DNA of 64,000 nucleotides. Origin: Spirodela intermedia. Its lineage: Eukaryota > Streptophyta > Magnoliopsida > Alismatales > Araceae. The stretch covers positions 8,530,231-8,594,230 of the forward strand of contig LR746269.1 in the NCBI GenBank assembly GCA_902729315.2, in the 5' to 3' direction. The position numbers were made by a program, and so were the translations under genes. This document shows positions 36,242 through 45,624 of the stretch, in pieces; the stretch's first letter is position 1, and each line of letters begins with the position of its first letter. The notes below the pieces were generated by a model. It saw only the letters and a program-made list of their open reading frames with translations, did not search any database and was not told the origin of the DNA.

Positions 36242-36680
36242 CATCCTCCAAGAAGGTTATATGGTCTACTCTTGCCTCTGCCCATATCTGATGAAGTCTT
36301 TAGTGGCATGACCCAAAGAGAAGGTCTCCCTCAAGTTCTTCTGGCCATACAAAATTGTGGCAAAAGTAGGGGATTGCTTACAAGCTCAACTTGTCAGTTC
36401 ATAATTTTATCCACCTTTTGTTTCATGTTTCACAATTGTACAAGGCACTAGGATCCAATGATTATAGTCAACCTCTCCCACACCACCTTAATAGTGACTT
36501 GACTTGGGTGGTGCAACTCAAGGTATTGTTGGATGTGTGATCTACTCTAGTCGGTCTAGAAGTCTTGATCAAATGGGTGCAACTTCTAGAATTTGATGCC
36601 TCAGGAGAATCAACAACTTTCTTTCGATGTTAATTCCCTGAATTTCACCTTAAGGACAAGGTGATAATAGACAAGAGTAT
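36242..36680 (+). pseudogene. Integrase C-terminus of the gypsy element
   Basis: Plus frames read VYSCLCPYLMKSLVA, VSLKFFWPYKIVAKVGDCLQ, YPPFVSCFTIVQG (compare HPVFHVSQLK), then QLLEFDASGESTTFF and FPEFHLKDKVIIDKS just before the right LTR. This is the standard end of gypsy pol and confirms that the LTR pair belongs to this element. Several stops are present. Confidence 0.8.
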
Positions 36681-36994
36681 TGTTACACCCTCATTACTAA
36701 TATACAATTGGAGGAGAAAGAACTACCCAAAAGACCCTTGGTAAACAAAACTTTTGGGAGGGTAAAAGAATCCAGGCTTTGGTGGAAGGGGAATAGAAGG
36801 ATATTAGTGTTTCTTGTATGATAAATGAACACTTTTTTGAGTAGTCTTGAGTGGAGGGGCAGGAGTCCTCTTGAAACAACTCCTATAGTGGAGGCGATCC
36901 CTCTCTAGGTCCCTTTTCCTTCTCATGTCTATTTTTTTTCATGTGATTGTTCTATGTAATCTTCTCTCATTTGGTATCACTTAGAATCATATCA
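36681..36994 (+). repeat. 3' LTR of the gypsy element
   Basis: TGTTACACCC...CATATCA, the same length as the left LTR and clearly homologous. It is followed by CATAT, one base different from the CATAA before the left LTR. Confidence 0.88.
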
Positions 36995-38200
36995 CATATA
37001 ATGTGTGCGTGTGAAGGCAGAAGTGTTGCAAGTGCATAGGTTACTAGGCATACCAAAAGCTCCTAGGTCAGCATGAGTGCTACAAATATTCATACAAGTA
37101 TAATGTGCACGGCAATGGAAGCTAGTGCACAATGACAACTCTTGTTGGGAGTTATTCAACTTATAGAAGAGTTCAAAGATGTATTGTTAGGTGTAGTGCT
37201 AAGTCAATTGTCATCTCAACTTGAGGTAGACCACACAATCATGCTCATGCTTGACCTTGAAAAAAGTCACGGTGAAAAATAATTTTCTAATGCTTGAAGT
37301 AAAAGAATTATTCAATTGGTTTAACAATACTATGTAGTTTTCTTGCAAGAACTTGAAGATCAATTATCGTTAGGCTCAAATCAAGACAAGATATGACAAT
37401 TTAACCTCACCAATGTTCTAGTCACTTTTTAGAGAGAACATTGATAAGTTAGTAGTTGTTTACAAGAATATGACAACATTCCTTTGAAAAGTACTATTAA
37501 AGATAGGGATGGTAAATTGTACCTCACAAAGTACAAAGTCACACTAAAAGCTATCACATTTCTAGGTCACTCATGAGACATGATGGAATGAAGATAGATC
37601 AAACCAAGGTTCACACCATCAAAGGGTGGTCGATGTTGAATCACACATAACAAAATGAAGTTACAATATTTTCTAAGGTTGACAAACTACTATCAAAAGT
37701 TCATACAAAACTTGTATGGATAAGAGCTCTACTTACAGATCTTTTAAAGAAAAGTGTGCAACTTAAAAGTATCAAAACACTTTCAAAGCACTCAAGTAGA
37801 CAATCATGAGTAAGCCAATCTTGTGGCTTCCTAACTTGAGTTGTTTGTTTGAAGTGCATACTAATACTTCAAATGGCCATTGGCATGTGAAAAACAAAAA
37901 AATTATATGGTGACATTTGAAATCTGAAAGCTGAGTGACATAAAGAATATCCTACTATGTACACAAAAAAATAAATGACAACGATTGCATATTGACTTCA
38001 AACTGAAGACGTTAATTTTTCAACAATCATTTTACTATCTACATAGACAATGTGATGATAGATTGCTTCATGTGACACAACCTCATGTAAGAACAAACTT
38101 GATAGTAGAGCTTTATGAAGATATATGATATTGGCCCCAAGGACAAGTTAGGGTGTGCCAATACCGTGCTATACACCCTCATTGGTAAGGAACACCAAAC
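36995..38200 (+). pseudogene. RT-RNase H half of the interrupted older gypsy element
   Basis: Plus-strand pieces give the protease-RT linker at about 37160-37260 (EEFKDVLLGVV, SSQLEVDHTIMLMLD). The RT end and connection follow at about 37520-37760 (ITFLGHS, MKIDQTKVHTIKGWSM, LLTDLLKKSVQL), then RNase H-like residues at about 37800-38060 (SKPILWLPNLSCLFEVHTNTS, TIYIDNVMIDCF). It continues in order from the gag-protease fragment that ends at 29222. Heavily mutated. Confidence 0.7.
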
Positions 38201-39140
38201 AAGTCTTGTGGTGATTTTAATGACCAATGGCACTATGCTGTAGAAATCCAAAGTGCACTAATGAAGAATGCAAAAGCAACATCCTTGTTGTTGCACACAA
38301 TTAAGGGTGTGACCAACCACTTATGAGTAGGGGATGAGGTCCTCTTATGGACATGTATGTATGTCAATGCCTATGATGAGAGGCACACAATGCATTATAT
38401 ACACCTCAAATAACAATCCACATTCACACTATTGTCCAACAATTAAGCAAGTTTAGAAAAGACTAATGGAAGTATTTCTGAAATGATTAAATTCAAACAT
38501 TTATAATTAATATTTTTTAACATTATTATCATGAACATTTATAGAATAGTCTCAAGTATACATTTTCTTTTCATTGAATAATATTATCATAAATTGTTTT
38601 AACTTAATTTGAAAAATAGTGCTATTAATAAGGGAGCTGGTACTCCTACTTGGATTGATTGCAAAATCAATAATATTTTATCTAGATTGGTGATATAGAT
38701 TCACTGAGCATGGGCATTCTGTAGATGAGGAGTTTGGCCTAATTAGAAACAAATTATTGTATGACTTTGGTTAAAATTATCAATAGAGGAACATGGAAGC
38801 TCTTCGAGCATACGTAGATCAATCACTGAATTGGTAATCTCTAATACGAATTGACCAATTTAGATGAATATCCAGCAAGTTATTATTAACTAAGAAGATT
38901 GGAACGTGACTTGCTTGGTTATAATCACTGAAAGAAAAGTAAAATCAGTCAATATGGGAATCAAAAAAATAGCGAGACATTAAAGTGGATATATTTCCAT
39001 AGGAGAAGAGTAGAAAATAATTGCTTCTGAGATCAAAAAATCATGGTTCTCCATTCTAGAATGTGGGTGATTAAAAAATTAAAAATCAATGGAACTAAGA
39101 TAGCAAACAAGTGTAGTTTGGCAACAACAGATCTCTGTGT
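38201..39140. other. AT-rich DNA, no gene recognised
   Basis: Possibly the decayed integrase and LTR end of the older gypsy element on its left side. No domain could be read. The right part may be downstream sequence of the small minus-strand candidate gene at 39146-39691. Confidence 0.3.
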
Positions 39141-39145
39141 GATTT

Positions 39146-39691
39146 TCAGATGATGAGCGAGGATGATACATAGATCAAACTGTATTTAAGTTTCTTCACC
39201 CATGGTTCAGATTGACAATTGGGCACCAAGAATTTACCTGAAAAAGAACGCCCTTGCTCAAAACCCAACAACAATGTGGCTTTTTGGGAGACTCTGTGAT
39301 CAATCCATGCTTGTTCAACCTCACTCTTTAGTCTTTTAACCATGTTTAAGCACAATGGAGTAATCTAGCTTGTTCTCCAGTCCCATCGTCTGATTCTTCC
39401 ACTTTACCCCTCCATGCTCTTCCCTTCTCCTCCTTTCACCCTTCCAACTTGATCGTCTGATCCATGTTTAAGCACAATGGGAACGATCATGGCATGCCCC
39501 ATACATATAAACATGTTTATCTGCTGGTCATTATTTCCCCTTGTCATGATGGCATTGGCAGGGTGATGGGTCTTCAAAAATTTACCTGGGTCTTGTGATT
39601 GCCATGGAGTTTGATCATTTTTTCGCCAAGTCGTCAGCCCATTTAACAGATTCTCAGTATTGGAAGAGGCTTCTAATGATGCACTAGACAT
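39146..39691 (-). CDS. Possible small gene, unrecognised, two candidate exons
   Basis: An ATG at 39691 opens MSSASLEASSNTENLLNGL and runs 95 codons to 39404. A second open piece (39355-39146) contains KRLKSEVEQAWIDHRVSQKA and LLLGFEQGRSF. Both pieces contain a donor-like CAGGTAAATTYTTG (near 39588 and 39238), so the real exons may be shorter: about 35 codons for the first, and a second ending in QGRSFS. Upstream on minus, TTATATAAGG lies about 110 bp before the ATG, a good TATA box, and a short ATGATGGCGGGATGA upstream frame precedes the ATG. The peptides are soluble-looking and not repeat-like, but I recognise no family. It could be a real small gene, a fragment or a chance frame. Confidence 0.35.
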
Positions 39692-39797
39692 CTTTCTTCC
39701 CCGTTCTGCTTCTCATCCCGCCATCATAACAATGTTCAGAGACAATACTAAGGTAGAATGGAACAGGATTCCTGCACTGCTAACAGGAACTCCATCC

Positions 39798-39808
39798 TTA
39801 TATAAGCT
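39798..39808 (-). promoter_or_regulatory. TATA box for the small minus-strand candidate gene
   Basis: The minus strand reads AGCTTATATAAGGATGG here. It stands about 110 bp upstream of the ATG at 39691, a normal TATA-to-start distance allowing an 80-bp leader. Confidence 0.45.
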
Positions 39809-41563
39809 TTAATGAATCTCTCCAGGAGTAGGTGAGGTGATGACATGACGTGCAAAACATAAAATAGTAATCAACAAATGTCTATACCCAAATGGGAAAA
39901 CTCTGATTTATTAGAAAAACATATGCCAAATGCAGCCCAAGATAGCCACCTCTCTCACAGTATTTTCCACCCTCTGAAATTGTTTATCGTATTTCCCTTG
40001 ATTTCTTCATCAATGCTGATCACACTCTGACCAGAATGAAGGGATACATGACGGGCCAGTATCACTGTTGTCTGGTACATTCACGGATAGGACACATCTG
40101 AGTTTACTGCACTTTGTTTCATGGTGGATTCCCCACGCTCAAAAACTGAGGATCATAAACTTCTATTAATTGATGATATTAAACAGAATTATTTTTAAAT
40201 TTCTTGACCATTGACATGTTGATAACCTGGAAGCATTTGGATAGTTTTGAAATTATGCTGCTTTTCTTAAGCAATTCCTCGTCGAATAACTCACTCATTT
40301 CAAGCAAGTTATAGTATAAGAACTGATGAATCTGACTGAGATATTATACACAAGGTGATGAAACTTAAAAAGGAATCTAGGCTGTATTACACAGTCGAAG
40401 CTCTGCAATATAGATTAGCATGCTTATGAACACGACTTTGAGTTACATGTAAAAATAATCCAACCAATCTGCAATCTGGTATAATCTATTGAAACCCACA
40501 TTATGGAATGGGAGAAAAACTGTTCAGGCGTTAAGGGAAATGTTCCTGAATTGAGAATAAAGGCAACAGATAAAAAATTCTTCATGCAGAAAACCATCAG
40601 AAATAGACAGCATAGAAGATGCTGCTTTATCCTTCACGAAGAATGTTGGTAAACCTAAATTAAGAGCAGCCGAGGAAGAAAAACTTCTCCTTATGCTCTG
40701 AATACATTCACATTTCACTTCACCACAAGACGGGGAACAACATGCTTGATGATAGCCATGCGATCATAAAAGAATGAAACTGGACCCACATTTACAAGTA
40801 ACCTATGGATGAAGGCTGGTTGTACTTGGCAAGCCAGTAAATATGGCTATGGGATTTGACTTGATGACAGGTGTAGCTGTGAAATACAACACAAAATAAG
40901 GGCACATTGAAATTTTTGCTAAAAGTTAGCCAATATATTAAACAATTCTTTCCTCAAAGGCAATATGAGGAAGGTGATGATGAAAGAAAAATCGACTTAA
41001 ATTTCTAGCACGAACTCAAAAAACAAATCCAACTGGTCAACTGATAACATTACAGAATCCAAATGGTAAGGAAATCTTCATGTGATCAGAGTTTTACAAG
41101 TATATAAGGGTTCATCAAAAAAAAAAAAAGATCATAGGCTGTAAAAAACTATTACCAATTTAACTGCCACCAAAGAACTTCGCCACGTTTTCCATTGCGA
41201 TTACTTACACTCCTTTTTGATAAAAAAAAACCTTCTTTGACACGACTGCATGTTTGAAATATTCACATCTCTTGCTTTCAAAACGTCAACGTTCTGCATA
41301 AATTCATTAAATAACATTGATAATATAATGCCTTTTAAAAGTTATGGTTAGGCAAGTACTTAATATTGGAAAAAACGTTATCATCAAATACGCTGATCAT
41401 ATCCACAAAGAAACTGTCAATTTTAACATCTTAAGCCTCAATACAAGTCATCTTGGACCTATGTCTCAGGAGAAACTAATGGGTAAATTAAAAAAAAATC
41501 CTCCTCATAAAAATGCATTTAATAATTTTACATGCTTACATAACAGCGAAAATGGGAACAGTG
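39809..41563. other. Intergenic or 3' flank of the PHD gene
   Basis: Nothing with a recognisable domain. Short open frames (for example minus 40718-40524 with Ser-rich RRSFSSSAALNL) have no support. The right end probably contains the 3' UTR of the PHD gene on minus. Confidence 0.3.
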
Positions 41564-41944
41564 TTAACCTTCCTTTGGCTGAGGCACGTGAGCAGCATCC
41601 CCAGGTTCCACTGGGAATCTTTTGGCGCCTCCATCTTTATCAGCCATTAAACTATGAGTATCTATAATAGTACGATCTCTTTCTGTCTCCTCAAGTTTAC
41701 AATTGCTATGGAAGCTGGGGTTCATAGTAGGGATTCGGCTGTTCAAAGGACTATTGAGGAAAGACCCATTCATCCTGTCCTTTAGATATATAATGTCTTG
41801 ATCTGGTGACCCCTGTTCCAAGGGTATTTGATCGTAGAACGTCATTTGCGTCTCCGTTTCTGCTTCATGCGCATGTTTCTGAGACACCGTTGTGGAATCC
41901 AGCTTAAAAGGCGTCCTCCTCTGCAGCTCTTGCGCTAGTATGGC
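41564..41944 (-). pseudogene. In-frame continuation of the PHD protein after the TAG (126 codons)
   Basis: Directly after the TAG the same frame stays open for 126 codons: AILAQELQRRTPFKLDSTTV, then SQKHAHEAETETQMTFYDQI, ending VPQPKEG and a stop at 41564. Composition is protein-like (charged, no low-complexity runs). No intron signal separates it from the upstream part. Either the TAG is a recent nonsense change (from CAG, for example), or it is read through, or this is 3' UTR that happens to be open. I recognise no domain in it. Confidence 0.5.
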
Positions 41945-42652
41945 CTAGCCTCTCTTTTCATCCTCCTCCTTCGCTGCCATAAACACTTTGGCAAGCATCT
42001 CCTCGGCTTTCTTCCTGGCGATAGCTGCATCCTTGGCCTTCCTCTCCACCTTGTTCCGGGAAAAAGAAACTGCCCTCTTCATCGAAGCTGATGCCAGTTG
42101 AGAGGCAACGAGAAGCACCTTCGCGGACTTACGATCAATCACCCGCCGCCATTGTCCATTCATCACACGCTTTTCCTTCGCAACCGTAGCCTTCTTTCTA
42201 GGCGACACAGCGGCCTCCACATCACAGTCGAGGTCAACCCGAAAATATGAGAAACCTTCGGGGTTGGCGCAGCACGGACAGACATAGTCACCGGGCTCCC
42301 TGGCGTCTGGCAGGCAGGCAGCGTGGCATACCGACGAGCATTCGGAGCAGTGAACGAGAGCGGACGTCCGTCCGCCGACACCTCCTCTATCGAGCAGCTC
42401 AAAACAGTGGGAGCAGAAAGACTCCCGGTGGCACCCAAGGACGCAGGAGGTGCAGAGGCGGCGCAGGTTCCCCCTGTGCCGCACATGGTGGACAGGCCAG
42501 GGTTCTCTACCCACGCAACCATCGCCTTCGCAGCACACGACGCCAGACTTCTCGCATTGTAGGAGATGGTGTTGCGGCTCCTCCCCCTTCACCAGCCTCA
42601 CTCCAGGAGATGCCGCTGTGGTCGCCACCGCCGCCATCGCGTAGTCGCTCAT
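41945..42652 (-). CDS. PHD-finger protein (235 aa up to an in-frame TAG)
   Basis: A single minus-strand frame starts at the ATG 42652 (MSDYAMAAVATT) and meets TAG at 41945-41947. It holds a complete C4HC3 PHD finger: C80-x2-C83-x18-C102-x2-C105-x4-H110-x2-C113-x11-C125-x2-C128, preceded by C67-x2-C70 and earlier Cys pairs (C33, C40, C41, C46). After residue 150 it is highly basic and alanine-rich (RKKATVAKEKR, KVERKAKDAAIARKKAEE), likely a nuclear coiled region. The plant RING/FYVE/PHD superfamily is the closest known group; PHD fingers bind histone H3 tails, but the ligand here is unknown. The frame goes on past the TAG (41564-41944). A TTG at 42661 extends the frame upstream, but ATG 42652 is the natural start. 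Confidence 0.75.
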   Translation of the reverse strand: MSDYAMAAVATTAASPGVRLVKGEEPQHHLLQCEKSGVVCCEGDGCVGREPWPVHHVRHRGNLRRLCTSCVLGCHRESFCSHCFELLDRGGVGGRTSALVHCSECSSVCHAACLPDAREPGDYVCPCCANPEGFSYFRVDLDCDVEAAVSPRKKATVAKEKRVMNGQWRRVIDRKSAKVLLVASQLASASMKRAVSFSRNKVERKAKDAAIARKKAEEMLAKVFMAAKEEDEKRG

Positions 42653-43697
42653 CCTCCTCAATGCATCGATCTAGAAGACAGAAGGCTCGAGATCACAAGA
42701 ACCCTAGGGAACAAACCCCGTTTCTGATTCGTCTCCTCGCCAGCCAGCAACAAAGAGAAAACAGAACGATCAACGATGAGAACCAAACAAGCTCCCCCTC
42801 TCTTCTCTCCTTCCGGGGCTGGCGTTATGATGTTCATCGTATTTCTAATAACGTTTTTGTAAGCATATCCACTTAAGTTGATAAACTTAATTATACGCCT
42901 CTATTTGTATAATTCCACTTATACTCTCAACGTCCTGCTGACGCCATCTTCCTACGTGTTTTCAATTCTCGGGGAAATGAGCTTATCTGCAAATGCGTCC
43001 GTCCAACTGTTCCAGCCGAGAGGTTTCGAGATCTGTTCCCGCTAAAAAAACAGATTCAAAAAGCCAGAATCCTGGGTTTTTTTGAAAAAAGTGTCTTTAA
43101 CTACCAAAAGCCTCTCTACATATTATAAACTTATAAAAAAACCCTGGAAAATATATGATTCTAAGAAAGATCTCTGAATTACAGTGATACAAAATTATTT
43201 TTTAATAAAAGTACTGAAATACCCTTTTTCGGATCAATCCGACTGGCATGCCCCTAGATTGGGCGGGTAAGTAAGTATTTACTATTTTTCATCGGGGTAA
43301 GAGGTGCATGTAAAACTGTAATAATCATTATAAGAAATGATGATAAAAGGACGTACCTACGAATCTTGTAAATACAATTATTTTTTATAATTAGAAGTGT
43401 TCTGGGGGTTAAAAAGATATAATGTGTTCAAATGGTGTATCTAACTGATTTAATTTAATTTATTTATAAGGAGGAAATCTAAATACGTATTCTTGAAATG
43501 GTTCATATGGTTTTTCAAACCGGAAGGATGATGTGAGAACAGTGTGAAGTAGATGACTAATTTTAAATTTCTGTGGCCATTCGGGATAATTTTTCACAGT
43601 TTAGTGTCTGCCTTCTCCTTGTTTAACAATAAATCTTCTGGAATGGTCGCGATCGCTTGATTTCGAATCCGTTGTACCCACCCCAAACTTCGTATCC

Positions 43698-43763
<66 letters not shown>

Positions 43764-43888
43764 TCTGAGTCCCATGAAGACAGTCAGGTGAGGTGGAAGC
43801 GGCTGCCGCGGCAACCTCCCCTTCCGGACTGGGCTTTGAGATTTTCCTCCGGTATCCAGGGAATATCCGTCTTCTTCTCGCGGGAAGG
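42653..43888. promoter_or_regulatory. Divergent promoter region between the PHD gene and mitochondrial RF1
   Basis: Both genes point outward from this 1.24-kb gap. The left 200 bp contain the PHD leader; the right 200 bp contain the RF1 leader with a (CT)30 tract at 43700-43760, a common element of plant leaders. The middle is AT-rich with no recognisable gene. A GTG-started extension of the RF1 frame (from 43793) crosses this leader but has no ATG. Confidence 0.5.
43700..43760. repeat. (CT)30 microsatellite
   Basis: An uninterrupted CT dinucleotide run of about 60 bases ending 128 bp before the RF1 start codon. Confidence 0.95.
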
Positions 43889-45587
43889 ATGAGATTCCTA
43901 GGGTTAGGAGTTGTGTGGCGACGGCGATTGCCCAGAGTACTGGAATTGTCGGAGTCTTCCCCGGCAGTTCTTCTCTCTGGTTCTGTTGCTTTTAGAGCAT
44001 TGCCTCCGTCTTCGGCGTGGACGCCAAGCTTGGTCTGGGATCTCCGCTCGTACTCAACAGGTAGAGGCGCCTATGTTTTCGTTTTTGAGAATCGGAGGCC
44101 TCCACAACGTGGACATGGGCTGGTGCCTAGAGGGTGCATCAATTTTAACAGAATATGAAATCGTGATAAAATTAGTTTTATAACGGGGGAAGGACGTGGA
44201 TTTTTCTTTCCTTTTGAGTGGCATTTTGGTTCTTCATTGAGATAGCTCTTCATGTGATTTTCTGATGCTCCATCGCAGGGACGGGGATAGATTTCAGAAC
44301 TTTTGATAATGAAACTCTCAAGGAATCTACAAAATTATTAACTCTAAATACAATCTTTTCTTTTACTGTTCTTATAAAATGTTTCCTCTAAATACAAAAG
44401 TGTCTGATCTGATGTTTCTATTTTGGACTGTTTAAGCTAAATCCATGGATTTTCCTGGTAATGCCTCCATTTATATTTTTTCCGTATTTCGACCTGTGAT
44501 TGCCAGAAACTCAACCTCAACTCACTACTGGGATTATAAAGATAATGGAGCAGAGAATGGTGGCCATTGAACAGCGGAGTGCATATCTTCATGAACGGGT
44601 CAATCAGGTAACATATGTTCTCAGTTATCATGTCATACGCACTGAATTTGGAATCTCGTGACATTTTCCCTAATCCGTAGGAATATTTTTGGTAAATTCA
44701 TTCTGCATCCATTTCATGACAGAGTACTCTTATAATGTGAAATTTAGAGATAGATAATTTTTGGACAGTTAAAAATTGAGGAAGAAATGCAAGAATGTCT
44801 CATCCTTTAAGAACTTGGCATTAGTGAACATAAGATTTACTCAGTTGTATGTGTCATATTTTTATGCTGTTTTCAGGATATGCACATGTTCATGTACCAG
44901 TAATTAAACTCCAGGTTAGGAATGGCCTGGTTAATTCAATACTCATCTTTTGGCTTAGATGGAGTTAGCCAATATCGAAACCGACCTTTCAAATTAAAAA
45001 ATAAAAGGAATTTCTAGATTTAGTGTGTATTTCTGTATTTTTTAGTTTATTTTCTCTCTAAAAGAAAACGTAGAAGAAAATGAGATGAAGAGGGTTTTGA
45101 ATGAAGTGCTGATGTTGAGAATAACGTCTATGAAGCATCATGAGTAGATGTAGCTCATGTTCCTGGAACTAATGTACGCAGTATTTTGCTCTTCGATTGT
45201 GCGTTTTGATACTGACAACTAATGACATATTATTCTTCTGATGCGTTTACTATTTCACTTCCTTTGGGTTGAGTAGTTAATGTTTCCCTTTGGTTTAAAC
45301 TTGATATTATGTGAAGACAGCCGGAGGCTACAACTGCTGAGTATTCGACAGCAAATAAAGAGCTTCAACAGCTTGAGGACACTATGGAACTTATAAGGGA
45401 TTTGAGGGCTAAACAAAAGGTGATGCGAATTTTTCTTCACACCAGGAGGATGTATCAACATAATTTTTTGTGTCTCTAATCCTTTCTCCTTCAGTAGCTG
45501 TACATCATCCCCATAGAAGAACAGAGTCGTTCTTATTATTTTGGGAATGATTCGATGCCATTAAAATGTGCAGGATGCATACTCCAA

Positions 45588-45624
<37 letters not shown>

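Larger units (their letters stand above)
29223..36994 (+). mobile_element. Ty3/gypsy LTR element with 314-bp LTRs, broken by later insertions
   Basis: LTRs at 29223-29536 and 36681-36994 are both 314 bp, start TGTT and end ATCA. They share words such as CTTTTGGGAGGG and GGAGTCCTCTTGAAACAA. Five bases outside are CATAA (29218-29222) and CATAT (36995-36999), a target duplication with one change. A tRNA-Met-type primer site follows the left LTR. Internal order on plus is gag, RT, RNase H, integrase, matching gypsy. Two foreign blocks interrupt the integrase (32955-34893 and about 35027-36241). Many stops make it inactive. Confidence 0.88.

Noticed and set aside
42247-42876. 209-codon plus-strand frame
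   Set aside because: Antisense shadow of the GC-rich PHD gene.
43793-43888. N-terminal extension of RF1 from a GTG
   Set aside because: No ATG; it lies in the leader behind the CT tract, and ATG 43889 gives a proper presequence.
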